A stretch of 64,000 nt of DNA from Acetispira formosa (nom. nud.) (GTDB lineage Bacteria > Desulfobacterota > Desulfarculia > Adiutricales > Adiutricaceae), in assembly GCA_023525915.1 (NCBI GenBank), contig CP026657.1, positions 992,001 to 1,056,000 of the forward strand, read 5' to 3'. Under the pieces are notes generated by a model. The model was given only the letters and a program-made list of their open reading frames with translations, had not been told where the DNA came from and searched no databases. How positions within the stretch are numbered: position 1 is the first letter of the stretch; each line of letters begins with the position of its first letter. Below are positions 48,620 to 56,220 of this stretch, in pieces. Position numbers and translations under genes: made by a program.

Positions 48620-50005
48620 ATGGAGAATGGAATCGCGCCGCAGTGGCTTGACGAAAGGTTCAACGCCCGTTCCGATTTTGATGAGAAAAACATTCATGAA
48701 ACTTTGTCTGACCGGTTTCAGTCCTGGCGCATTAAAACAATAATTGACGTAATAGAGCACACCTCTGTCAGTTCGCCGTGGTATAAGGCCCGACTGAATC
48801 GCGGCAGAGTTAAGACTGTGACGGCTCAATTGACGGAGTTATTGAATCAGAAATCGAGAGATTCCAGTAACGTCAATTGGGCGATATCAGAAATACTGAA
48901 CGCCCTGCCCTCTCCGTCGGCGGCCGATGTGGCCGCCGATTCCGAAGCCTTTCTGGCCGTTGGCCACGGCGACATAGAGGGGGTGGTGTCCGTCCCCAGT
49001 TCAGGCACCAGCGGGCCAGCCAAACGCCTTTGCTCGACAGCCCTGGACATGGAAGAGACGGTGCGGTTCTTTGAATATGGCATGCGCTTTATGGTCGGCC
49101 CCGGTCGGGACGACCGAGTGGCTCTGGCCATGAGCCAAACCCGACCAGGCAATGTGGCCGATCTTTTGGGGCGGGCCATGGAGAGGCTTGGGGTGTCGTT
49201 TGAAGCTTTTGGCTTCATGCCGGAAGGAACGGAAGAGGATGAATGGGTGTGGAATCTGGCGGAGTGGCGGCCGACCTGTCTGGTAGGGGTGCCGCCGCAA
49301 ATGCTGTCTCTGGCCCGCCACCGGCTGGGCCGCACTGTGGCTGAGACGGTTCGTACCGTTCTTCTAAGCGGTGATGTGGCCAGTAATCTTATGGTGGGTC
49401 AACTGAGGGAAAATTTCGGGGCGGAAATTTTCCGCCATTATGGATTGACGGAAACCGGGCTGGGCGGAGCGGTGGAGTGCGGACAACACCTCTGGCCCCA
49501 TTTGCGTGACGACCTTCTGGTGGAAATCCTGGACGGCACAGGCCGCCCAGTGACCGCCCCGGATGATTTTGGTGAAATAGCGTTCACTACTCTGACGCGA
49601 GAAGCCATGCCGCTCATCCGCTATCGCACAGGTGACGAAGGCAGACTCCTGGCCGCGCCCTGCCCTTGCGGCTCAATGCTCCCGCGCCTGGAAACCATCG
49701 GCCGTATGGATGATCACCTTATCCTGAATGATGGCCGGAAACTGCGCACCCCCGATTTCGAAAAACCGCTCTTGCCGCTGACATTCGTGCGCGGCTACAA
49801 CCTGCACCTTTCCGGCGACAATCTTCTAATCGCAATAAAACCCGGCCCCGGCTTGCCGCCGGACGGGCCTGGCCTGATTCAAAAAAAAGTGGCCGAGTGG
49901 CTGGGGCCATCAGCCGGTCTCATCATCAGCGTAAGCATCGCCACTCCAACAGCAAATGAAACTTCCACCCGCATCACAGGCAAACGCCGCTTACTCCGTT
50001 CATAG
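48620..50005 (+). CDS. AMP-dependent ligase-like (PaaK-type) protein (DVU_1553-like)
   Basis: 461 residues, starting 1 base after the radical SAM stop. PaaK-like features: VPSSGTSGPAKR (nucleotide-binding loop, with an SSGTSG core), HYGLTETGLGGAVEC, GEIAFTTLTREAMPLIRYRTGD, and a Cys-rich APCPCGSMLPRL motif as in phenylacetate-CoA ligases. The fold is clear, the acyl or other substrate is not. It ends the operon; ybaK is convergent 6 bases after. Confidence 0.82.
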   Translation: MENGIAPQWLDERFNARSDFDEKNIHETLSDRFQSWRIKTIIDVIEHTSVSSPWYKARLNRGRVKTVTAQLTELLNQKSRDSSNVNWAISEILNALPSPSAADVAADSEAFLAVGHGDIEGVVSVPSSGTSGPAKRLCSTALDMEETVRFFEYGMRFMVGPGRDDRVALAMSQTRPGNVADLLGRAMERLGVSFEAFGFMPEGTEEDEWVWNLAEWRPTCLVGVPPQMLSLARHRLGRTVAETVRTVLLSGDVASNLMVGQLRENFGAEIFRHYGLTETGLGGAVECGQHLWPHLRDDLLVEILDGTGRPVTAPDDFGEIAFTTLTREAMPLIRYRTGDEGRLLAAPCPCGSMLPRLETIGRMDDHLILNDGRKLRTPDFEKPLLPLTFVRGYNLHLSGDNLLIAIKPGPGLPPDGPGLIQKKVAEWLGPSAGLIISVSIATPTANETSTRITGKRRLLRS

Positions 50006-50011
50006 ACCACA

Positions 50012-50491
50012 TCACCCTTTGGCAATGGGCGCCAATTTAGCGGCCGTAGCTCTCACCAGATCAGCGGGCGACATGAAAAACATCAGCCCGCGCCCGCCTG
50101 CATTGACGATAATGCGCTCATAGTTCATAATCTCATCAAGGATGTACACCGGGTAATCCTTTTTACCCCCTAAAGGTGAACAGCCTCCGCGCTGATAGCC
50201 GGTCAGGCCCGGCAGTTCCTTAACCGCGACCAGGGCCACGCTCTTGTTGCCGCTGGCCGAGGCCAGGGCTTTGAGATCGGCTTCCCGCCCGGCCGGGAGA
50301 CAGGCCTCCAGAATGCCGTTTTTATCGCCCCTGGCCACCAGAGTCTTATAAACCTGCTCCATAGGCAGACCAAGCTGCCCGGCGGCCGTCTCAGCGGACA
50401 GATCGTCTTCATCGACTTCAAACTGCTTCAATTCATAGGCGATGCCCAGTTCATCAAGCTTACGGGCCGCGTTGGTTTTCTTGATTTTCAT
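50012..50491 (-). CDS. ybaK: Cys-tRNA(Pro)/Cys-tRNA(Cys) deacylase
   Basis: 159 residues of the YbaK/EbsC editing family, which hydrolyses mischarged Cys-tRNA(Pro). Motifs: TNAARKLDELGIAYELKQFE, VYKTLVARGD, the catalytic-lysine region GNKSVALVAVKELPGLTGYQ and RGGCSPLGGKK, and YILDEIMNYERIIVNAGGRG. A GGGG ribosome binding site lies upstream. It is divergent from the small cupin gene, with only 26 bases between the start codons. Confidence 0.93.
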   Translation of the reverse strand: MKIKKTNAARKLDELGIAYELKQFEVDEDDLSAETAAGQLGLPMEQVYKTLVARGDKNGILEACLPAGREADLKALASASGNKSVALVAVKELPGLTGYQRGGCSPLGGKKDYPVYILDEIMNYERIIVNAGGRGLMFFMSPADLVRATAAKLAPIAKG

Positions 50492-50517
50492 AACCCCTTA
50501 CCATAAAAGGAAATCTT

Positions 50518-50862
50518 ATGCGCAACATATTCAGCATCGATAAAGTTTGCCAGCCTGACAACATTGAGGAACAGTTTGAAACCATCCTCACCAACGACAA
50601 GGGCCTTCTAGTGGAGCGCATAGTCTCACATGGACAGACCACACCGCCGGGCCAGTGGCATGACCAGGAACGGGATGAGTGGGTGATTGTGCTGGAAGGT
50701 TCGGCCCGTCTGTTATTTGAAGACGGCCGCGAAATTTCACTTGAGCGCGGCGACCACGCCTTTTTGGACAAACATGTGCGTCACAGAGTTGACTACACCA
50801 GTTCGCCCTGCATCTGGCTGGCCGTCCACGGTCAAACCCTAAAACCCGGCACCCTAATCTGA
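50518..50862 (+). CDS. Cupin-domain protein
   Basis: 114-residue single cupin. Metal motif 1 is visible around WHDQERDEWVIVLEGSARL and motif 2 around LERGDHAFLDKHVRHRV. AAAGGAAA ribosome binding site. It stands alone, ending directly at the palindromic element 50863-51066. Similar small cupins are common in anaerobes; role unknown. Confidence 0.78.
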   Translation: MRNIFSIDKVCQPDNIEEQFETILTNDKGLLVERIVSHGQTTPPGQWHDQERDEWVIVLEGSARLLFEDGREISLERGDHAFLDKHVRHRVDYTSSPCIWLAVHGQTLKPGTLI

Positions 50863-51066
50863 GTGCGTGGCCCGCACGGGGCTACGTCTAGGTGAGGTTT
50901 TCCCTGAGTGTTGGTTTCGGAGGCCCTCATCGTATTAAGAGCAGTACCCCCACGGCAAAAAATGCGGCCATAACCAAGGGGGCCACGCTCTTAATACGAT
51001 GATAGCCGCCAAAACTAACGATTACGGGAAACCGCCACCTAGACATAGCCCCGTGCGGGCCACGCA
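50863..51066. repeat. MITE-like palindromic element, complete copy
   Basis: About 90-base arms: left GTGCGTGGCCCGCACGGGGC, then GTCTAGGTG and CATCGTATTAAGAGC; right the same words inverted (GCTCTTAATACGATGATAGC ... CACCTAGAC, GCCCCGTGCGGGCCACGCAC), around a ~25-base centre. No coding capacity. It fills the whole gap between the cupin stop and the mnmE stop, touching both. Partial copies are at 14236, 32011 and 42953. Confidence 0.9.
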
Positions 51067-52425
51067 CTATTTGCCTAGGCAGAAGCGGGTGAAGATTTCG
51101 TTGAGGAGGTCTTCGCTGGAGGTGCGGCCGCAAATTAGGCCTATGGAGTCCAGGGCGGCCCTGAGCTCAAAAGCACAGATGTCCGGGGGCTGACCTTCAT
51201 TAATGGCCGCGAAGGTGGCTGAAAGATAGCTTTCCGCCCGCTTCAGGGCCGCTTGATGACGCAGATTTGGCACAACCTCCGGCGGGGACGGATTCTCTCG
51301 GCCCGTGGCCAGCTTCAGAATGGCTGATTTCAATAGGTCCAGACCCCGGCCGGTGCGGGCCGAAACCGCCAACGCCTCCGGCCCGCCCTCGCCTTTGGGC
51401 GGGGCCTCGGCCAGATCAATCTTGTTCCAGACCACTATGGTCCGCCCCGGCGGCATCAGGGCGGGATCGACATAATCACCGCCGCCTCCGTCAAAGCGGC
51501 CGCAGTCCCGCACCCATAAGACTATGTCCGAAGCTTCAAGGCGGTCTCTGGTGCGCTCCTGCCCCAGAGCATCCAGGGCGTCACAGGGGGTTTCCGAAAG
51601 ACCGGCCGTATCGCACAGCTCTATCCGCAGGCCGGACCAGATAGCGCCTATTGTAATAAAATCGCGGGTCGTGCCGGCCACATCACTGACCAAGGCCCGG
51701 TCATGCCCGGCCAGGGCGTTGAAGAGGCTGGATTTGCCCACATTGGGCGCACCCACCAGAGCCAGCTTGAGGCCGTCTTTGAACAGACGGCCTTCCCCGG
51801 CCTCATCCAGAAGTTTCATCAGCGGAAGAAGGGCCTCTTGCCGCAGGCGCCGCTCCACGGCCGACATATCAATGGGCTCGACATCCTCATTGAAATCAAT
51901 AGCCGCCTCCAATTCCACCAGACCGGACAGGATGGCCTGATGAATGGCCTCCACTCTCTGGGAAAGCCCTCCGGCCAGTTGACGGGCCGCCAGACCGACT
52001 TCAGCCGCGCTCTGGGCGGAAATAAGATCGGCCACAGCCTCGGCTTGCGACAGATCAAGACGGCCGTTGAAAAAAGCGCGGCGGGTGAATTCGCCCGGCT
52101 CGGCCAGAGCGGCCCCGGCCGCCAGAACCGCCGCCAGCACCTGCCCGCTGACCGCCTCCCCGCCATGCCCGTGTATTTCCGCGCAGTCCTCACCGGTGAA
52201 GGATTTGGGGCCGGGAAACCACACAGCCAGGGCTTCGTCGATCAGCCCGCCGTCTGGGAAACGAACCTGCCCAAAGCGCATGGAGCGGGCCGTCCACCTC
52301 TCCGCTCCGTCTTTCGGAAAAAAAACACGCCGCAACAGGCCCAGAGAATCCGGGCCGGACAGGCGGATGACGGCTATTGCCCCTGTACCTGGGGCGGTGG
52401 AAATGGCGGCTATGGTGCTGGTCAT
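51067..52425 (-). CDS. mnmE: tRNA modification GTPase MnmE
   Basis: 452 residues. With MnmG it makes 5-carboxymethylaminomethyl-uridine (or related) at U34 of tRNAs. N-terminal folate-binding region with IAAISTAPGTGAIAVIRLSG; G domain with GAPNVGKSS, DVAGTTRD, DTAGL and NKID; C-terminal CLGK cysteine motif (family FCIGK). Overlaps dtd by 4 bases (ATGA). MnmE is also linked to 2-selenouridine tRNAs, of interest given selD here, though no selU is seen. Confidence 0.95.
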   Translation of the reverse strand: MTSTIAAISTAPGTGAIAVIRLSGPDSLGLLRRVFFPKDGAERWTARSMRFGQVRFPDGGLIDEALAVWFPGPKSFTGEDCAEIHGHGGEAVSGQVLAAVLAAGAALAEPGEFTRRAFFNGRLDLSQAEAVADLISAQSAAEVGLAARQLAGGLSQRVEAIHQAILSGLVELEAAIDFNEDVEPIDMSAVERRLRQEALLPLMKLLDEAGEGRLFKDGLKLALVGAPNVGKSSLFNALAGHDRALVSDVAGTTRDFITIGAIWSGLRIELCDTAGLSETPCDALDALGQERTRDRLEASDIVLWVRDCGRFDGGGGDYVDPALMPPGRTIVVWNKIDLAEAPPKGEGGPEALAVSARTGRGLDLLKSAILKLATGRENPSPPEVVPNLRHQAALKRAESYLSATFAAINEGQPPDICAFELRAALDSIGLICGRTSSEDLLNEIFTRFCLGK

Positions 52426-52868
52426 TTTTCCGGCGAATCTATGATAAAAGTGACCGGGCCATCATTGACCAGCTCAACTTCCATATGGGCGGCAAAGCGG
52501 CCGGAGGCCACGGTCAGGCCAAGAGAGGCCACTTTGCCCTTAAAATATTCATACAGCTCTTCAGCCAGGGCCGGAGGCCCAGCCTTATCGAAACCGGGAC
52601 GGCGCCCCCGGCGGCAGTCTCCATAAAGGGTAAACTGGCTCACCACCAGCACAGAGCCGCCGGAGTCAGTCACCGAAAGGTTCATCTTGCCGGCCTCGTC
52701 ACTGAAGATCCTCAAACCGGCAATCTTTTCCGCCAGCCAGTCGGCCTCGGTTTTAGTGTCGCTCTCGGTCACGCCCAGAAAAATAAGGAGGCCGGGTCCG
52801 ATGGAGCCGATTTCCTCGTCTTCCACCCGAACCGCGGCCCTGGTAACTCTCTGCAATAATATCCGCAT
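52422..52868 (-). CDS. dtd: D-aminoacyl-tRNA deacylase
   Basis: 148 residues. Removes D-amino acids from tRNA. Motifs: MRILLQRVTRAAVRVEDEE, the SQFTLYGD cross-subunit motif and the NDGPVTFIID motif near the C-terminus. Start and stop are coupled to the neighbours: TAATG with the DUF3343 gene upstream and ATGA with mnmE. Confidence 0.95.
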   Translation of the reverse strand: MRILLQRVTRAAVRVEDEEIGSIGPGLLIFLGVTESDTKTEADWLAEKIAGLRIFSDEAGKMNLSVTDSGGSVLVVSQFTLYGDCRRGRRPGFDKAGPPALAEELYEYFKGKVASLGLTVASGRFAAHMEVELVNDGPVTFIIDSPEK

Positions 52869-53212
52869 TACATAACCTTGCTCCCAGTCTTCTCTGTCGG
52901 GGCCGAACTCCCGGCCCAGGGCTGGAAACCCGCGCCGCTACGGCGATACACGGTTTCCGGCTTCAGATTGGCCTTTTTCAGCGCGTCCATGATTTCCGGG
53001 CCGTCCTCGTCTTTGAAACTGATGGCCAAACCGCAATTGGGATTGACCTCTTTGGGCACTGGTATCAGTTCAAAGGGCAGTTCAAGCTCGTCCAGCAAAT
53101 CCTCGGCGTTGAGCACCAAGGTGTTGGATGCGAAGACCAGAATGATCTTGCCGCCGGTCATGGCCCGCCAGGGGCTTTCCGATGATGACATGACTGGTTC
53201 CAGAAAAGTCAT
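52868..53212 (-). CDS. DUF3343 putative Se/S carrier protein, copy 2
   Basis: 114 residues, with an AGAGGTAGG ribosome binding site before ATG 53212. The family core is IILVFASNTLVLNAEDLLDE, LPFELIPVPKEVNPNCGLAI and LKKANLKPETVYRRSG. It has one conserved Cys (NCGL), where copy 1 at 13982 has GCGLC. It is translationally coupled to dtd. Two family members in 40 kb, one in the SelD set, suggest more than one acceptor pathway. Confidence 0.85.
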   Translation of the reverse strand: MTFLEPVMSSSESPWRAMTGGKIILVFASNTLVLNAEDLLDELELPFELIPVPKEVNPNCGLAISFKDEDGPEIMDALKKANLKPETVYRRSGAGFQPWAGSSAPTEKTGSKVM

Positions 53213-53360
53213 AATTTCCTACCTCTAAGGGTGGAACAGACGAAAGGGAATTTATTTGTGAAAAAATCCGCAAATCGACAGTTCTATTTTGTACGCTTTA
53301 AGGCCGCATGTCAAGCTTTGACCATCATGGTCATTCCGGCCCTTCGGCTGCAAGACCGAT

Positions 53361-53546
53361 TTAAACCAGGCCAATGGCCTGAAGGGCGGAAGGTACGGTG
53401 GGGCGGGTGTTCTCGCCCTTGGCCTGTTCGGCCAGACTTTTCATGGTTTCGCGCAATTTGGTCTCTTCACGTTTGAGGCGGCGATGTTCATAGATGATGG
53501 ACCCAAACATGGCGGCCAGACAGACTCCGGAATAGATATAAGGCAT
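53361..53546 (-). CDS. Small membrane-anchored coiled protein
   Basis: 61 residues: a hydrophobic helix (residues 3-19, YIYSGVCLAAMFGSIIY) followed by a charged coiled-coil stretch (RRLKREETKLRETMKSLAEQ). AGGAGGTG lies 5 bases before the start codon, an ideal ribosome binding site, which supports a real gene. I do not recognise the family; the layout is that of an envelope-stress or phage-shock-like small protein, but that is only a resemblance. Confidence 0.65.
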   Translation of the reverse strand: MPYIYSGVCLAAMFGSIIYEHRRLKREETKLRETMKSLAEQAKGENTRPTVPSALQAIGLV

Positions 53547-53679
53547 AATGCACCTCCTGGAAAATTAAGGACACCGGACAGTTTTTCCTGGCGTCGAAGT
53601 TCTTGTCTGTCTAATAAGCAATTCGAGTGCCAAATGAAGCGCCAAAAAATCCGCAGTTGGCCAGGGGCCAAAAAAGGAC

Positions 53680-53708
53680 TTGATAAATAAAGCGATTGCC
53701 GGTAATTT
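53680..53708 (+). promoter_or_regulatory. Possible promoter of aspC
   Basis: TTGATA, 17-base spacer, TAATTT, about 115 bases before the aminotransferase start. Boxes are imperfect. Confidence 0.35.
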
Positions 53709-53823
53709 ATTCGATGGATTCCAATAGACAAAGAGTGGTGGACGTCAAAAAATTCCCACCGACCCACGCCGCCGGACGGCGGCAGTTTTACGACCTCAGC
53801 CAATCGGCCATGAAAGAAAGATT

Positions 53824-55020
53824 ATGCAGAATCTAGCACAAAGACTGGACCTTATCGCCCCCTCCCCCACCCTGGCTCTGGACGCCAAAGCCAAAGCCCT
53901 GAAAGCCGAAGGGCGCGACATTATTAATTTTGGTATTGGCGAGCCGGATTTCAATACCCCGGCCCATATTGGCGAAGCGGCCATTAAAGCCATTAAAGAC
54001 GGCTTCACCCGCTATACCCCGGCCGACGGCACCGTTGAGCTGAAAGAAGCTGTGTGCGAAAAATTCCGTGTTGACAATGGCCTGGAGTACAAACCTTCGC
54101 AGATCGTTGTCTCCAACGGCGGCAAGCACAGCCTTTACAATATTTTCCTGTGCCTTTTCCAGCCGGGCGACGAAGTGATCCTGCCCTGCCCTTCGTGGGT
54201 CAGCTATGCCCCGATGCTGGTTCTGGCCGGGGCCACCCCGGTGTTAGTGCGCACTAGCGCCGCCAACGGCTATACCATCACGGCCGAAGAGCTGGAAAAA
54301 GCCATAACCCCCAGAACACGCGGCATCATTATAAATTCGCCCTCCAACCCCACCGGCATGGCTTACGGCCACGACCGCCTCAAGGAACTGGCCGCCGTCA
54401 TCCTCAAGAATAAATTGTGGGTGGTGACTGACGATATTTATGAAAAGATAGTCTTTGACGGCTTCAAATTCGCCAACCTCCCCATGCTGGAACCGGCCCT
54501 CTACGACCAGACCGTCATAGCCCACGGCCTGGCCAAGACTTATGCCATGACCGGCTGGCGCATCGGCTTTCTGGCCGGGCCGGAAAAGGTGGCCAGGGGC
54601 GCGGCCAAGATTCAGAGCCAGACAACATCCAATCCCTGCTCAATTTCGCAGAAAGCGGGCGTAGCCGCCCTCACCGGACCCCAGGACACCGTGACCGAGA
54701 TGGTGGCTTCCTTCAAGCGCCGCCGCGACCTGACTCTGAGCCTTCTGGCGGAAATTCCGAACGTCACCTGCCCGGTCCCGCAGGGCGCATTCTATGTTTT
54801 CCCGGACGTGTCGGCCTATTTTGGCAAGAAAGACGGCAATACCGTCCTGAATACTTCGGACGAACTGGCGGCCTATCTTCTGGAAAAAGCCGAAGCGGCC
54901 ATAGTGCCCGGCACCGGCTTTGGCGATGACAAAACTCTGCGGGTCAGTTATGCCGTCAGCGATGAAGACATCAAACGCGGCCTCGGCCGGGTGAAAGAGG
55001 CGCTTCTGGCCCTGAAATAA
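53824..55020 (+). CDS. aspC: Aspartate aminotransferase (class I)
   Basis: 398 residues; PLP enzyme exchanging aspartate/2-oxoglutarate amino groups. Motifs: IINFGIGEPDFNTPAHI, YTPADGTVELKEAV, SNGGKHSLYNIF, PCPSWVSYAPM, NSPSNPTGM, and the PLP lysine in GLAKTYAMTGWRIGF; the closing Arg is in TLRVSYAVSDEDI. It fits the prokaryotic Ib-type aspartate aminotransferases. A weak AAAGAAAG site precedes the ATG. Confidence 0.9.
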   Translation: MQNLAQRLDLIAPSPTLALDAKAKALKAEGRDIINFGIGEPDFNTPAHIGEAAIKAIKDGFTRYTPADGTVELKEAVCEKFRVDNGLEYKPSQIVVSNGGKHSLYNIFLCLFQPGDEVILPCPSWVSYAPMLVLAGATPVLVRTSAANGYTITAEELEKAITPRTRGIIINSPSNPTGMAYGHDRLKELAAVILKNKLWVVTDDIYEKIVFDGFKFANLPMLEPALYDQTVIAHGLAKTYAMTGWRIGFLAGPEKVARGAAKIQSQTTSNPCSISQKAGVAALTGPQDTVTEMVASFKRRRDLTLSLLAEIPNVTCPVPQGAFYVFPDVSAYFGKKDGNTVLNTSDELAAYLLEKAEAAIVPGTGFGDDKTLRVSYAVSDEDIKRGLGRVKEALLALK

Positions 55021-55045
55021 ATCAGCCGCTCTGAAAGCCTTTGAG

Positions 55046-55254
55046 CCGCCGGAAGCCGGAAGTTTTGTCCCGTCTCCGTTCCGGGGGTCTTTAGTCACGG
55101 AGACGGGACAAAACTTCCGGCTTCCGGCTACTGCCTTGGCTATGATGACAGTTGAGGCTGACCAGGCAGCCGCCCTGGAGAAATGTTTTTGCGAGGGTTC
55201 CGTGACTAAAGACCCCCGGAACGGAACCCTCGCAAAAACATTTCTCCAGGGCGG
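55046..55254. repeat. Paired-hairpin palindromic element, copy 5
   Basis: Hairpin A (55046-55128) has near-apex pairs CCCGTCTCCGT / ACGGAGACGGG; hairpin B (55169-55254) has GAGGGTTCCGT / ACGGAACCCTC. Both keep the apex TCCGGGGGTCTTTAGTC or its complement. Compared with other copies every stem change is matched on the other arm. The spacer has changed most. Confidence 0.92.
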
Positions 55255-55307
55255 CGATCATAGGCCACTCACGCAACTTTACGAAATGATACTGCCTGGA
55301 AAGCATA

Positions 55308-55340
55308 AATCCCGTACGGAACACTCTCCGCACGGGATTT
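55308..55340. terminator. Terminator between aspC and the SGNH hydrolase gene
   Basis: AAATCCCGTACGGA / TCCGCACGGGATTTT with one mismatch, then TTTTCGTTTT on the plus strand. Lies between convergent genes. Confidence 0.75.
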
Positions 55341-55357
55341 TCGTTTTCCGGCCTATC

Positions 55358-56143
55358 TTATTTCAAGGCCGACTTAAAAGCCTCATAACTATCCTCAGCC
55401 CATAGCCGGTGCACTTCTCCCATGGGATGAAAATCATCCCACCACATGTATAAATTGGGCTTGGGAAAGGTAAAGGTGCCCTTCCAGCTTACGTCAAAAA
55501 TCTTGAACTCGAAGCCCTTTTCACCATGTTTGATTTTGGTGAAAACAGGATCGGTCTCATGGTAATAAAGATTTACCGAGGGGAACTCCAAAGGAAGACC
55601 GTTTCGGATAACGTCTCTGGTAATGGCGTTGACGCAGTTGACCTGCTTGGCCCAGCCCTCACCATAATGGGCCCACTCGCCGCTCAGATAGCCCGGAGCC
55701 ATTATAACAGCCGAAGTCTCGCGGTACAGAATATGCCGGGCCCCTTTTTCAGCCAGCTTTATCATGGCGGCCCGGATATTAGCGGCGGTGACGGCCGGGT
55801 CAGTCTGTCCGCCCCAGAAATCATTGGAGCCGACCTTAATGGTGAACAGCACCGTGGGAATATCAGTTCCCACGGACAGGCTTTCAAGATATTCGTCAAT
55901 CTGCCAAGAGAGGCCTGACCATTGTTCACCGGTGACGTTACAGTTGCGATGATCACTCATGGCCCCGCCCCAGGCCCGGACATCGTGATTGGAACCAAGA
56001 CCCAACAAGCGCGTCAAATATTCGACCCAGGAAAAAGTATTCGAATACCGTTCAAAACCGTGGCCGTTGCCAAAGCCATTATCCGAAAAGCTGTCGCCGA
56101 AAGCCACGAGCTGAGTGAACGGATGAATGAAGGAAGCTCTCAT
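55358..56143 (-). CDS. SGNH/GDSL-family hydrolase
   Basis: 261 residues from ATG 56143; the frame is open upstream through the nuoN terminator and nuoN antisense, but those residues are not part of the family. Catalytic blocks: LVAFGDSFSDNG (nucleophile Ser), the GSNDFWGG oxyanion block and WWDDFHPMGEVH with the Asp-His pair. No signal peptide is seen, so it is probably cytoplasmic unless the start is different. Likely esterase or lipase; its substrate is unknown. Confidence 0.85.
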   Translation of the reverse strand: MRASFIHPFTQLVAFGDSFSDNGFGNGHGFERYSNTFSWVEYLTRLLGLGSNHDVRAWGGAMSDHRNCNVTGEQWSGLSWQIDEYLESLSVGTDIPTVLFTIKVGSNDFWGGQTDPAVTAANIRAAMIKLAEKGARHILYRETSAVIMAPGYLSGEWAHYGEGWAKQVNCVNAITRDVIRNGLPLEFPSVNLYYHETDPVFTKIKHGEKGFEFKIFDVSWKGTFTFPKPNLYMWWDDFHPMGEVHRLWAEDSYEAFKSALK

Positions 56144-56174
56144 TATTAACCTGACTGAAAAAGTTTTTCTCATA

Positions 56175-56212
56175 AAAAAGGCCCCACCGGAAAATTCCGG
56201 TGGGGCCTTTGA
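56175..56212 (-). terminator. Terminator of the nuo operon
   Basis: AAAGGCCCCACCGG / CCGGTGGGGCCTTT with a six-base loop; T-rich on the minus strand after the stem. It closes the operon 9 bases after the nuoN stop. Confidence 0.88.
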
Positions 56213-56220
56213 GCTATAAA

